61,711 nucleotides of DNA from an uncultured Eubacteriales bacterium. GTDB lineage: Bacteria > Bacillota > Clostridia > Oscillospirales > CAG-272. This document shows, in pieces, positions 40,276-49,590 of the stretch. The stretch covers positions 1-61,711 of the forward strand of contig URDX01000010.1 of NCBI GenBank assembly GCA_900546695.1. The letters are read 5' to 3'. The notes under the pieces are model-generated. The model made no database searches and was not told the DNA's origin. It worked only from the letters and a program-made list of their open reading frames with translations. The position numbers and the translations under genes were made by a program. The first letter of the stretch is position 1. Each line of letters begins with the position of its first letter.

Positions 40276-42198
40276 TTATATCAGCGAAATGACTATGCCC
40301 ACCGCATAGACGGCGGCGCAGACGATAACGGTCGGAGAGAGCATCGCCGAACGCAGCAGCTGCTTTATATCACCCTCACGCATGCTGCGCGCGGGCGGCT
40401 TCTCGCCCGATGTGCCGAGCACGAAATACAGCCGCTCCGCCTCCGCGAAGAAGAGCACCGCGAACAGCAAAAACAGCGATATGACCGTAAAGACCACGAG
40501 CGCCTTGTAATCCGAATGAGCGAGCGCCGAGATGTAGTTTTCGGTAAATACATCGCACAGCCCGAACACGACGCTTGTCACCATCGACATCAGCACCGAG
40601 CCCGTTATACGCACTACGATGCAGAGCATCGCTCCGATGATAAGGTAGAGCGGAAGCCGCTGCAGCCCCGTATGGAGCAGCGCGTAGAGCACCGTGCTTG
40701 CTGCGGCGGCGATGACCGTTCCGTAGCCGTCGCGCATATATTCGCCGAATATGACCGAGCGGTAGATAAGCTCCTCACAGACGGCGGGTATCAGCACGAA
40801 GGTGATTACCATGTACAGTATGTCTCCCGGGTCGGAGAAGGTCGAAATATTGATGTATGACGCATATTGCGCAAAGCGCGACTCGTATATTCCCATTCCG
40901 AGATATGCAAGCTTGAAGCCGGATGAGATGATAAACAGCAGCAGCGCCGCAAGCACCGCTATGTATATACGGTCGGGCGGGGTCGGCTTGAGATCGAGAC
41001 GGTCGATAGAGCCCTCTCGCCGCAGCTTGAAGTAGAAGATGCCGGGAAGCACGTATATCAGCAGCTGTATCACGACTACCGAAAGATATATGTTTCCGCG
41101 TTCGCGCAGCGATGCTATGTTGATGCGCGATGCGATTATGAGCAGCAGCTGTATGACCGCCGCAAGCAGCGGGGCGTATGTGGAGGCTTTCGTTTTCAGC
41201 AGCGGCTTTTTTTCGGCACGTGCGCCGCGCACGCCGCTTGCGCCGCACGTTGTGTCCGACGCGCCGATTGATACACTGTCTGATGCACTTTTTGATGCGC
41301 CGTCGGATGCTGCCGACGCTCTCCCGCCGAATACGGAAAACGCGCCGCCGAAATTAAATACGCCGCTCGGCTTCGGCTCTGCGCCGTCCGTTTCGGTATC
41401 GGTCTCCGGTACGTCACCGTTTCCGTTGCTTTGCTCTCCGTCGGCGGAAACAATGCCGGCAGAGCTGCCGGCAGCGAAACGCGCGATGCCCGACTCTCCG
41501 TCGTCGGTCTTGACCGACTCGGGGGATATACCGAGTGCCGCAAGCACTCCGCTCAGCTCACCGCTGTCGGAGCCGTCGCTGTCGGAGCCGACCGCACCGA
41601 CATGTTCGGTACCTCCCCGCGCTGTCGGGTCTGCTTCGTCGCAGTGTTCGCCGTCCGCGTCATTCGCATCGTCCGCGTCGTTGTCCGTATCGTCGTATGC
41701 ATTGTCCGTATCGTCGTATGCTCCGTCGGCGTCGCTGTCCGGCTTCCCGCCGTGTGCAGTATGCTCCGTTCTCGCGATCGACCCGCGCAGATTTTCGAGG
41801 CTCGCGGAGTAGCGCAGCAGCAGCGGGATATCGCCGTCGTCGGTATCCTCTGCGTCAGAGTCGTCCGCGCCGTCTGCCCCGTCGCTGCCTGCGGGATGTA
41901 CTCGCGGTGCGGGACGGTGTATCGACCCATCGAGCTTTTGCGCCACATACTGCTCAGCCGCGTCGCTGCGCTCCGCTTCGGCACGTTTAAATGCCTCTCG
42001 CAGCACCTGCTTTGCCTGCTCGGTCGCATTCTCGGCGGAATCCGTCTGCCGTGCCGTCGGCTCTGTTCCGTCCGACGCTGCACCGTCCGATTCCGCATTG
42101 TCTGCGGTCGGTGCGCCCGCCTGCGCCGCGCGGGTATCCTCGTCCTGCTGCTCCGTATTCGATTGTAATCCGAATTTCTTTATACGATCACTGAGCAT
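40276..42198 (-). CDS. CPBP-family intramembrane protease with long acidic tail
   Basis: 640 residues. The first ~310 are disordered and rich in Asp, Ala, Ser and Glu, with short Asp-Tyr-Asp repeats (AYDDTDN twice). Then come about eight membrane helices with CPBP (Abi) motifs: VCEELIYRSVIFGEYM (EExxxR) near 500, LYALLHTGLQRLPLY (His) near 530 and MVTSVVFGLCDVF. Relatives are Rce1-like glutamic proteases involved in prenyl-protein processing, bacteriocin immunity or unknown tasks. It starts inside the end of the cyclo-ligase gene (11-base overlap) after GAGGAAG. Confidence 0.9.
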   Translation of the reverse strand: MLSDRIKKFGLQSNTEQQDEDTRAAQAGAPTADNAESDGAASDGTEPTARQTDSAENATEQAKQVLREAFKRAEAERSDAAEQYVAQKLDGSIHRPAPRVHPAGSDGADGADDSDAEDTDDGDIPLLLRYSASLENLRGSIARTEHTAHGGKPDSDADGAYDDTDNAYDDTDNDADDANDADGEHCDEADPTARGGTEHVGAVGSDSDGSDSGELSGVLAALGISPESVKTDDGESGIARFAAGSSAGIVSADGEQSNGNGDVPETDTETDGAEPKPSGVFNFGGAFSVFGGRASAASDGASKSASDSVSIGASDTTCGASGVRGARAEKKPLLKTKASTYAPLLAAVIQLLLIIASRINIASLRERGNIYLSVVVIQLLIYVLPGIFYFKLRREGSIDRLDLKPTPPDRIYIAVLAALLLFIISSGFKLAYLGMGIYESRFAQYASYINISTFSDPGDILYMVITFVLIPAVCEELIYRSVIFGEYMRDGYGTVIAAAASTVLYALLHTGLQRLPLYLIIGAMLCIVVRITGSVLMSMVTSVVFGLCDVFTENYISALAHSDYKALVVFTVISLFLLFAVLFFAEAERLYFVLGTSGEKPPARSMREGDIKQLLRSAMLSPTVIVCAAVYAVGIVISLI

Positions 42199-42856
42199 TT
42201 ATCTTCCTCTTGCTTATATCTGTTTGCCCGCTGCGGAAGCGTACAACACCGCGCTCGGTCACAGCGAGCGATACGGCAAAATCGTGTTCCTCGGTCGGCA
42301 GTGCGATGTCGGTGAAATCCGCTGCTATCGGCACTGCGGCTGTCCCCGCAAACGACGGGAGAAAACGGTCGTAGTAGCCTCCGCCGTAGCCTATCCTTCT
42401 GCCGCTGCCGTCGAGCGCGAGCGCAGGAACAAGACAGAGCGCCGCGCCGCCCGCGTCCGCAGAAACGCTCGAGTCGCAAGCACCGCACGCAAACGGCGTG
42501 CAGCACTCTCGCGGGGCGGGGATACCGTACTCGCCCGACTCGATATCTTCCTCCGACGTGACGAGATGAAAGGTCATAGTATGCGATGCGCGGTCGCAGC
42601 GCGGAAGCACTACCCTTCGTCCGCTCGCCGCCGCATCGTGCAGAACGGGACGTATGTCCCACTCGCTGCCTACGGGGCAGTAGCCGATCAGCGTGTCGCA
42701 TGCAGCATATTCGGGCAGCGAAAGTATCCCGCGGCAGATCGCCGCCGAAAGCTCGGCGTGCCGCTCGGGCGATATGCCGTCACGCGCCGCGATAAGCCTG
42801 CGGCGGAGTGCCTTTTTGTCTGTTATGCCGCCGACCTTATCTGTCATGCCCGTCAC
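42188..42856 (-). CDS. 5-formyltetrahydrofolate cyclo-ligase
   Basis: 222 residues. KKALRRRLIAARDGISPE is the usual N-terminal helix, and RIGYGGGYYDRFLPSF near 155 is the ATP/substrate signature; TEEHDFAVSLAVTE closes the core. It converts 5-formyl-THF to 5,10-methenyl-THF with ATP. Alternative start MTDK lies three codons in. Co-oriented with, and overlapping, the CPBP protease gene, in what looks like a long reverse-strand operon from 45242 to 38522. Confidence 0.94.
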   Translation of the reverse strand: MTGMTDKVGGITDKKALRRRLIAARDGISPERHAELSAAICRGILSLPEYAACDTLIGYCPVGSEWDIRPVLHDAAASGRRVVLPRCDRASHTMTFHLVTSEEDIESGEYGIPAPRECCTPFACGACDSSVSADAGGAALCLVPALALDGSGRRIGYGGGYYDRFLPSFAGTAAVPIAADFTDIALPTEEHDFAVSLAVTERGVVRFRSGQTDISKRKINAQ

Positions 42857-42974
42857 CCCGTCCGAATCAATATGTTTCCCCGCTGCCGTGCCACCGATAT
42901 TATGTATGCCCGCCCGGAGCGATACATGCGGTCGGCGGGATTATACCTGTATGAACCGACGCGCCCGTTCGGCA

Positions 42975-43523
42975 TCAGATGCCGAATCTGATTCCCGATG
43001 CTATTCTGTCGGCTGCCTCTGCTCCGCGCAGCAGACGCACGAGCTCAAGCGCGAATTGTATCGAAACGCCCATTCCCGTAGCCGTTGTAACACTGCCGTC
43101 GGTGACCACACCGCGGGCGGAGAGCTTTGCGCCGTGCAGCCTGTCCTCAAAGCCGGGATAGCAGGTCGCCTCGCGCCCCTTGAGCAAGCCGAGCTCGCCG
43201 AGAATGAACGGTGCCGCACATATCGCCGCAAGCCTGCTGCCCGCAGCGGCTGCCGTTTTGAGCAGCGTGCAGAGCCCGTCGTGCTCGCGCAGATGCGCAG
43301 CCCCCGGCATTCCGCCCGGCAGCATCAGCAGCTCGGGCGCGCCTTCGATATGCAGCTCGGAGAACAGCATGTCCGCGAGCACGGGAATATTGTGCGCCCC
43401 GTGAACCTCGCGGCGCGTACCTATCGCGACCGTGCGGACCTCTATTCCCGCGCGGCGCATGATGTCTATGGGACAAAGCGCCTCTATCTCCTCAAATCCG
43501 TCTGCAAGAAAAACGTATACCAT
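42975..43523 (-). CDS. DJ-1/PfpI family protein
   Basis: 182 residues. MVYVFLADGFEEIEALCPID carries the conserved Glu, LMLPGGMPGA follows, and RLAAICAAPFILGELGLLKG holds the nucleophile-elbow Cys near 101. Closest in style to the YajL/ThiJ group, whose members act as chaperones or (debated) deglycases. Complete and of normal length (family about 185). Same strand as its neighbours. Confidence 0.93.
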   Translation of the reverse strand: MVYVFLADGFEEIEALCPIDIMRRAGIEVRTVAIGTRREVHGAHNIPVLADMLFSELHIEGAPELLMLPGGMPGAAHLREHDGLCTLLKTAAAAGSRLAAICAAPFILGELGLLKGREATCYPGFEDRLHGAKLSARGVVTDGSVTTATGMGVSIQFALELVRLLRGAEAADRIASGIRFGI

Positions 43524-43588
43524 AATATCACCTCGCCCCGCATGCGGAGCGTCCTTTCACTGATTCTCACGCGCCGACCGCGTACCCC

Positions 43589-44260
43589 CTACTCAAGCGT
43601 AATATGATCGGTGTGCAGAAATGCGTTTGCGGCGATTGGGTCGCCTATCTTTATCGCCTTGCTCGCCTGACACTCGTCGCAGTAGATGAGAACGGTGTCG
43701 TGCTCCTTGCCGACGAGATCAAACTTATAATCATGCGGCGTATCGGGGGAGCAGTGACATGTTATCTTGTGCTCCTCCTCAAGCTCGGTGAGTATGAAAT
43801 TGACGATGTCAAAGGTCTGTGCGTCGTCCTGCCGACCGACCCCGTCGCCGTCCGATTCGCTCTCACCGCGCAGCTGCGACAGCGACTGTGCTCCTATCTG
43901 CTCCATGAGCATGCCGAGCTTTTCGTCGGAAGCCTTTGCGGCATCGCAGACCGACTCACGATTTCCGATAAAGCAGATGCCGAGCCCCGTATACTTGCAC
44001 GCAAGCTCGGTCAGCGGTCTGCCGAAAAATATATCCTCGCCGAGAGTGTAGGTATGATTGCCGGGGCAGACGGTGCAGGGCACGTCTATGCTTATCTTGC
44101 CCGCCTGAGAGGTCAGGGTCATTGCGGTCTCTCCGCAGCCGGCGCAGCGGAGAACGAGCCTGTGACCCGCTACCGCGAATGCGCCGGCTATCCCGAGTAC
44201 CGTCTCCCCGCAGTGCGGGCAGCGGTAGGCTATTGTTGTTTCCTTAGGGTTCAATATCAC
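43589..44260 (-). CDS. CpXC-like cysteine-rich protein
   Basis: 223 residues. N-terminal YRCPHCGETVLG and LRCAGCGETAM form a zinc ribbon, with further pairs in DVPCTVCPGNHTY, KITCHCSPDTPHDYKF and IYCDECQASKAI, so up to three metal sites. The middle region is helical and acidic. Pattern resembles CpXC-domain proteins of unknown function. No catalytic motif visible. Member of the reverse-strand envelope/folate operon. Identity at family level is tentative. Confidence 0.7.
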   Translation of the reverse strand: MILNPKETTIAYRCPHCGETVLGIAGAFAVAGHRLVLRCAGCGETAMTLTSQAGKISIDVPCTVCPGNHTYTLGEDIFFGRPLTELACKYTGLGICFIGNRESVCDAAKASDEKLGMLMEQIGAQSLSQLRGESESDGDGVGRQDDAQTFDIVNFILTELEEEHKITCHCSPDTPHDYKFDLVGKEHDTVLIYCDECQASKAIKIGDPIAANAFLHTDHITLE

Positions 44261-44375
44261 TTATATTCGACCGTGCTCCCGCGCGGGGAGCTCCTTTCCC
44301 GAATGTTACTTGAATGCTTGCCGGATGTTTTGCCGAACGGCAGCTCGGACGCTTAAACCGCGATGCGGGTACGTT

Positions 44376-45242
44376 TTACTCCTGCCCGCCGGTCGTCTCG
44401 CTCGCGAGCGGAGCGTTCTCGGACTCGGTCTCGTCGGGGGTCATGTCGTCGGGGTGCGCACTGCCGTCCTCGGTTTCCGCGCTGCGGAGAACGCGCTTTG
44501 CCTCGACCGCATCCGCCTCATGTGCAAGCCCGGCGGTCGGCTGACCCGTGCAGAGCTCATCCTTGTCGAACTCATAGTCCTTGACTGTCGCGCTGTCGTT
44601 CAGTATAACAAGCTCCTGCCACGGGACGAGCGCGCCGTCGCCGTTGCCGATGACGGATGTACCGACCCGCTCCGCGTCCTCGCGGCGGAATACCGCGAGC
44701 GACAGACCCTCCGCCTGCTCGGGGATGCCGCCGAATGAGAGGCGGGCAAAGCCGTGAAAATGCTTGACCTGCAGCAGATAATCGAACTCGTCGTATATCT
44801 TTCCGTCGCTGTCGTAGAGCACGAAGATGAACGGAAGCTCCTCCTCGGAAAGGTATGCGGAGCTGTCGGTGCCCCTCTCGCTCGCCTCGCGTCCGAGACG
44901 GTTGAGATTGTACGATACGGTCAGCTGCAGCTCGCCCGATGCGGGGACGCGCACGACGTTGTATACGAGAAAATACTTGTCGGGGGTATAGTTCACCTGC
45001 GGCTCGATGCTCTGCGCCTCGGTCGTTCCGTCAGACGAAGCGAGCGCCGCCGTCCGCTCGGTCCATAAAAAGCGTGCAAGCTCGCCGTGCGGCTCCTGCT
45101 CATACGAGCGGAAAAGGACAAAAGCGATCATAAACACGATTAGTCCGAGTGTCAGGGCAAGAAATGCCCGTCCGAATACGCGCAGACAGCCCCGCGGCTT
45201 ACGCCCGCTGTGTGTTTCGAGATATTCTTCGTAGCTGCTCAT
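44376..45242 (-). CDS. Hypothetical single-pass membrane protein
   Basis: 288 residues. Basic N-terminus (SGRKPRGCLRVFGR), one membrane helix AFLALTLGLIVFMIAFVLF near 28-46, then an extracellular beta-rich domain (YFLVYNVVRVPASGELQLTV, FIFVLYDSDGKIYDEFDYLL) and an acidic disordered C-terminal tail of about 60 residues. No family recognised. It is the first gene after the promoter at 45508-45536, heading the reverse-strand operon that runs toward mltG. Confidence 0.75.
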   Translation of the reverse strand: MSSYEEYLETHSGRKPRGCLRVFGRAFLALTLGLIVFMIAFVLFRSYEQEPHGELARFLWTERTAALASSDGTTEAQSIEPQVNYTPDKYFLVYNVVRVPASGELQLTVSYNLNRLGREASERGTDSSAYLSEEELPFIFVLYDSDGKIYDEFDYLLQVKHFHGFARLSFGGIPEQAEGLSLAVFRREDAERVGTSVIGNGDGALVPWQELVILNDSATVKDYEFDKDELCTGQPTAGLAHEADAVEAKRVLRSAETEDGSAHPDDMTPDETESENAPLASETTGGQE

Positions 45243-45507
45243 AATAATTTCCTTTGCTTCGGGGAACGCCGTTATGCGGCGGCAGTTCGGTCAGAGGCGG
45301 TGCTCGGTCAGCGCCCGCAGTCGGCGGGAGCGCCGCACGCACGCGACAGCATCGATATGTGATGCACGTCGGCTGCCTCTACGCAAAGCCCGACACGAAC
45401 CGCGGCAGACCGACGCGGTGCCGATATCCGCACGGACGCACATCGAAACGGTAATCTACGTTCGGCGCACGCCTCCGCATATAAACAAAAACCCATTTTA
45501 CAATAGG

Positions 45508-45536
45508 ATTATACCATATTGCTTTCCTTTATTCAA
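45508..45536 (-). promoter_or_regulatory. Promoter of the reverse-strand operon 45242-38522
   Basis: Reverse strand TTGAAT (45536-45531), 17-base spacer, TATAAT (45513-45508). Confidence 0.75.
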
Positions 45537-45566
45537 GTTAGTAGGACGAAAATTAATATGTTATTC

Positions 45567-45595
45567 TTGAAAATTTATACGGCATGTGATATAAT
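45567..45595 (+). promoter_or_regulatory. Promoter of the aminotransferase gene
   Basis: TTGAAA (45567-45572), 17-base spacer, TATAAT (45590-45595). It leaves a leader of about 225 bases before the ATG at 45830. Confidence 0.75.
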
Positions 45596-45680
45596 ATCTT
45601 AAAATGAGGTCGGTGACCCCGTTTTTCGTCATGCTTTTTTGTGCCTCGACGGCAGAACGGAGCTGCACACGGTCGTGTCA

Positions 45681-45720
45681 CGCGGTATTGTTACGCGATA
45701 TTGTCGCGCGGTATTCCGCA
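45681..45720. repeat. Three 13-bp tandem units in a leader
   Basis: CGCGGTATTGTTA, CGCGATATTGTCG and CGCGGTATTCCGC follow one another inside the aminotransferase leader. Confidence 0.55.
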
Positions 45721-45829
45721 CGCCGCGGCAGCATCGTATACACGCCCGCATCAATGCAAGCAGCCGCGCATCGCAAAACCGTGCAGCGCAAGGCCGCGCA
45801 GCATGACATACAGAAAAGAGAAAAGGGCA

Positions 45830-47023
45830 ATGAAATATGTTTTTTCGGACAGTCTCGCAGAGCTTCGCCCGTCGGCTATACGCGAGATATTCAAGAGTCT
45901 CGGCGACCCCGAGATGATAGCCTTTGCGGCGGGAAACCCCTCGCCTGAGGCATTTCCCGTCGGGCTTGTGCGCCGCGAATGCGCGCGCATACTGGAGGAG
46001 CAGCCTATCGAAGCGCTGCAATACGGCACGACTGAGGGCTATACCCCGCTGCGCCGCGCGATCGAAGCACGGCTGACCGAGCGTTTCGGTCACTGCGCGG
46101 ACGGAAATGACGTTATAGTTACCACGGGCGGCGAGCAGGGCATTGAGCTTGCATGCAAGGCGCTGTGCAACCCCGGCGACGCGGTGCTCTGCGAGGAGCC
46201 GAGCTTTATCGGCGCACTGAACTCCTTCCGCTCGCTCGGCGCGGTGCCCGTCGGTGTTCCGATGGATGCGGACGGCATAAACGTCGCGGCATTCGAGGAG
46301 GAGGCGGTGCGCACGGGCGCAAGGCTCGCGTATCTCATCCCGACCTTCCAGAACCCGAGCGGGATAACCATGAGCGCGGAGAAGCGCCGCGCGATATACG
46401 AGGTCGCATGCCGCCGCGGCATAATGCTGATAGAGGACAACCCTTACGGCGAGCTGCGCTTTGCCGGCAGCGGCGTCGATACGATAAAGAGCATCGACGC
46501 GGAGGGCGCGGTAATCTACTGCAGCTCCTTCTCTAAGATACTTGCCCCCGGTATCCGCGTAGGCTACGTTCAGGCGGCCCGCGCGGTCATCTCAAAGATG
46601 GTGGTGGCAAAGCAGGTAGAGGACGTTCACACCCCCATGCTCACGCAGCTGATTGCCCATGCATTCATGCAGAGCGGCACGATGGACGAGCACATCCGCT
46701 CGGCTGCGCAGCTGTACGGTAGAAAGTGCGCGCTGATGCTCTCCTGCCTCGACCGCAGCATGCCGAAGCAGGTCACCTACACCCGCCCCGAAGGCGGACT
46801 GTTCCTCTGGTGCACCTACCCCGAAGAGGTCGACATCACGGCGCTGACCGCGCGTCTGCTTGAGGAAAAGGTCGCGGTCGTTCCGGGAAGCGCCTTCTGC
46901 TCGGTACAGGGCGGTGTGTCGCATTCCGTGCGCCTTAACTATTCGACACCGTCGGATGAGCAGATAGAACGGGGCGTAGAAATACTCGCCCGCGTATCGC
47001 GCGAGCTGCTCGCAGTGGGCTGA
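45830..47023 (+). CDS. PLP-dependent aminotransferase (2-aminoadipate/valine-pyruvate type)
   Basis: 397 residues, class I/II fold. ALQYGTTEGYTPLRRAI, TTGGEQGIELACKAL, IPTFQNPSGITMS near 166, EDNPYGELRF near 197 and the PLP-lysine motif CSSFSKILAPGIRVGY near 228. This is the MocR-type/LysN-like group acting on 2-aminoadipate, aromatic or branched amino acids; substrate not determinable. ATG 45830 is chosen because AAAAGGG lies 4 bases upstream; the reading frame extends to 45641 without a ribosome site. Single gene divergent from the 45242 operon. Confidence 0.93.
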   Translation: MKYVFSDSLAELRPSAIREIFKSLGDPEMIAFAAGNPSPEAFPVGLVRRECARILEEQPIEALQYGTTEGYTPLRRAIEARLTERFGHCADGNDVIVTTGGEQGIELACKALCNPGDAVLCEEPSFIGALNSFRSLGAVPVGVPMDADGINVAAFEEEAVRTGARLAYLIPTFQNPSGITMSAEKRRAIYEVACRRGIMLIEDNPYGELRFAGSGVDTIKSIDAEGAVIYCSSFSKILAPGIRVGYVQAARAVISKMVVAKQVEDVHTPMLTQLIAHAFMQSGTMDEHIRSAAQLYGRKCALMLSCLDRSMPKQVTYTRPEGGLFLWCTYPEEVDITALTARLLEEKVAVVPGSAFCSVQGGVSHSVRLNYSTPSDEQIERGVEILARVSRELLAVG

Positions 47024-47060
47024 TGCCCGACATTCGGGTCTCAGCGATTTTTTCGAACCC

Positions 47061-47113
47061 TATCGGAAGCTTTCGGATTTTATCGGATTTTATCGGGTTT
47101 TATCGGATACCGT
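47061..47113. repeat. 10-bp tandem repeat CGGATTTTAT
   Basis: Two perfect units (47074-47093), one with a single change (47094-47103) and partial units on both sides, between the aminotransferase stop and trpS. Confidence 0.7.
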
Positions 47114-47164
47114 CTGATTTTGTTTTTATCGATTTTTTATTTGTTTAAAGAAAGAGTTTTTATT

Positions 47165-48163
47165 ATGGAAGAAGCAAAAAAGAGAATTTTCTCCGGCATA
47201 CAGCCGAGCGGCATACTGACCATCGGAAACTATCTCGGCGCGCTGAAAAACTGGGTCGGTCTGCAGGATGACTACGAGTGCATCTACTGCGTAGTCAACA
47301 TGCACGCCATCACCGTACGTCAGGTGCCCGCCGACCTGCGCCGCCATACCTATGAGGCGCTTGCGGTCTACCTCGCTGCGGGCATCGACCCGAAAAAGAG
47401 CACGATATTCGTGCAGAGCCACGTTCCCGCGCATGCGGAGCTCGCATGGGTGCTCAACTGTAATACCATGTTCGGCGAGCTGTCGAGAATGACGCAGTTT
47501 AAGGATAAAAGTGCAAAACACGGAAACAATATAAACGCAGGTCTGTTCACCTACCCGACCCTTATGGCTGCCGACATACTGCTGTATCAGGCGGCGCTTG
47601 TTCCCGTAGGTCAGGACCAGAAGCAGCATGTAGAGCTGACGCGCGATATCGCGGAGCGCTTCAATTCGCTCTACGGCGATACCTTCACGGTGCCCGAGCC
47701 GTACATTCCCGAGACGGGCAAGCGGGTAATGAGCCTGCTCGACCCGACCAAGAAGATGAGCAAATCGGACGAGAACGCCGGCGCTTACGTCGCCATTCTC
47801 GACGGGCGCGACGATATAATCCGTAAGTTCCGCCGCGCGGTGACCGATTCGGGCTCCGAGGTGCGCTTTGCCGAGGGCAAGGAGGGCATCTGCAATCTGA
47901 TGAACATCTACTCCGCCATCACGGGTAAGGAAAACGATGAGATAGAGCGCGAGTTCGAGGGCAAGGGCTACGGCGATTTCAAGCTTGCCGTAGGCGAGGC
48001 TGTCGCCGACGCTCTCACACCGCTCCGGAGCGAGTACACAAGGCTTATAGCCGACAAGGCATATCTCGAGCAGATAATGCGCGAGGGTGCAGAGGCTGCA
48101 TCCGCTGTTGCCCGCAAAACAATGAGAAAGGTATATAAAAAGACAGGCTTTGTTCAGCTCTGA
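47165..48163 (+). CDS. trpS: Tryptophanyl-tRNA synthetase
   Basis: 332 residues, normal for the bacterial enzyme. FSGIQPSGILTIGNYLGAL carries the HIGH-equivalent (TIGN), VGQDQKQHVELTRDIAERF the substrate pocket, and KKMSKSDEN near 197 the KMSKS loop. It charges tRNA-Trp, whose gene is at 16774. ATG 47165 follows AAAGAAAGAG; the longer frame (47120) has no ribosome site. The 140-base upstream gap is too short for a T-box and none is seen. Confidence 0.97.
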   Translation: MEEAKKRIFSGIQPSGILTIGNYLGALKNWVGLQDDYECIYCVVNMHAITVRQVPADLRRHTYEALAVYLAAGIDPKKSTIFVQSHVPAHAELAWVLNCNTMFGELSRMTQFKDKSAKHGNNINAGLFTYPTLMAADILLYQAALVPVGQDQKQHVELTRDIAERFNSLYGDTFTVPEPYIPETGKRVMSLLDPTKKMSKSDENAGAYVAILDGRDDIIRKFRRAVTDSGSEVRFAEGKEGICNLMNIYSAITGKENDEIEREFEGKGYGDFKLAVGEAVADALTPLRSEYTRLIADKAYLEQIMREGAEAASAVARKTMRKVYKKTGFVQL

Positions 48164-48206
48164 TGCCGTGCAACAGGCTGACAGGCGTGATTTTTGAGGA
48201 AACTTT

Positions 48207-49448
48207 ATGGATCTGAATACTATATTGCTCCCCGTGCTGACGGCGCTGATCTGCTCCGCGCTTATCTCGTTTACATGTACGCCCACGGCGAGCTTCATCG
48301 CCTACAAGATCGGCGCGGTCGACGTACCTACCGACGGCAGGCGAATGCATAAAAAGCCCATTCCGCGACTCGGCGGTATTGCCGTTTTCGTCGCTTTTGT
48401 CGTTTCTGCGCTCGTCTATTGTGAGATGACCCCCGTGCTGCTTTCGCTGCTGCTCGGCGGACTTATGATAGTCATTATCGGTATGATAGACGACGTTTTC
48501 CGCATCAAGCCGTACGCAAAGCTGATAATCCAGCTCATCGCAGCGGTCTTTCCGATAATGGAAGGAGTCACCATCGACTTTTTCTCCGTCGGCGGTCAGA
48601 CATTTGAGCTCGGTATGTGGAGCAAGCCGATAACGCTGCTGTGGATATTGCTCGTAACTAACGCCGTCAACCTCATCGACGGGCTCGACGGTCTTTCCTG
48701 CGGCGTTTCCGCTATCTGCTCCTTCTCGCTGCTGCTCGTTACGCTGACCTTCGGTCAGTCGCTCAACTCGGTGCTGCTGTGTGCCATTCTTGCGGGCTCG
48801 TGCCTCGGCTTCCTGCCCTATAACTCCAATCCGGCAAAGATATTCATCGGCGATACGGGCGCGATGTTCCTCGGCTATACCATGTCGGTCATCTCGATCA
48901 GCGGAGTGTTCAAGGTCCATGCGACCCTGTCGTTCCTTATCCCCATGTCGATATTCGGCCTGCCGCTTTTCGACACGATATTCGCGGTATTCCGCCGTCT
49001 GCTGCACGGTCAGGCACCCTGGCATGCGGACCGCGGTCATATCCATCACAGGCTTATAGACCTCGGCTTCAATCAGAAGCAGTCGGTGCACATCCTCTAC
49101 GCTATCAGCGGCATGCTCGGACTTTCCGCGCTTCTCTTTACGCGCGAGAGCATGTTCGGCATGATATTGATACTCGTTGTCAGCCTGCTGATACTGCTCT
49201 CGAATATCTATATAATGACACATGCGGACGCAAGACATAAGGCGGGGCTCGATCAGGAGCTTTCCTTCGACCATTGCGAGCCCGAAACAACCGCAGACGC
49301 TGCACAGACGGCTGCGACGGCGAATACCGCAGACACAGCGACGGCAGATGCGACAGCAACCGAGGCGACCGGCGCAGCTCCGACGGAGGATACAGCCGAA
49401 GCGGGCGACGCTGCGAATACCGACGCAGGCTCGGCAAAGTCCGAATAA
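48207..49448 (+). CDS. WecA/TagO-type undecaprenyl-phosphate sugar-1-P transferase
   Basis: 413 residues with about ten or eleven membrane helices. Motifs: KKPIPRLGGIAVF, IIGMIDDVFRIKP (metal-binding Asp pair), NAVNLIDGLDGLSCG, FIGDTGAMFLGY and the cytoplasmic RGHIHHRLIDLGF that separates WecA/TagO from MraY. It starts wall teichoic acid or other polymer synthesis by loading GlcNAc-1-P on undecaprenyl phosphate. The last ~65 residues are a disordered Ala/Thr/Glu tail. Located 43 bases after trpS. Confidence 0.93.
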   Translation: MDLNTILLPVLTALICSALISFTCTPTASFIAYKIGAVDVPTDGRRMHKKPIPRLGGIAVFVAFVVSALVYCEMTPVLLSLLLGGLMIVIIGMIDDVFRIKPYAKLIIQLIAAVFPIMEGVTIDFFSVGGQTFELGMWSKPITLLWILLVTNAVNLIDGLDGLSCGVSAICSFSLLLVTLTFGQSLNSVLLCAILAGSCLGFLPYNSNPAKIFIGDTGAMFLGYTMSVISISGVFKVHATLSFLIPMSIFGLPLFDTIFAVFRRLLHGQAPWHADRGHIHHRLIDLGFNQKQSVHILYAISGMLGLSALLFTRESMFGMILILVVSLLILLSNIYIMTHADARHKAGLDQELSFDHCEPETTADAAQTAATANTADTATADATATEATGAAPTEDTAEAGDAANTDAGSAKSE

Positions 49449-49590
49449 CGGCGGTGCGAAAAATCCCGCAGCGCAACGGCAGAACTCCGCAGCGCAGCAG
49501 AATCACACCGTGCGACTGCAGAAGCGTCTGCGCGGCACATTCCGCCCGTGAGGCGACAGAAAATTCAGCAAGTCAGGGGGAATCCATTTC

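Noticed and set aside
47024..47164. T-box leader in front of trpS
   Set aside because: The gap is only about 140 bases, is filled with a 10-bp tandem repeat, and lacks the T-box sequence and a terminator.
48045..49274. 409-codon reverse frame across trpS end and the WecA-like gene
   Set aside because: Antisense to clear coding sequence; low-complexity charged translation and no ribosome site.
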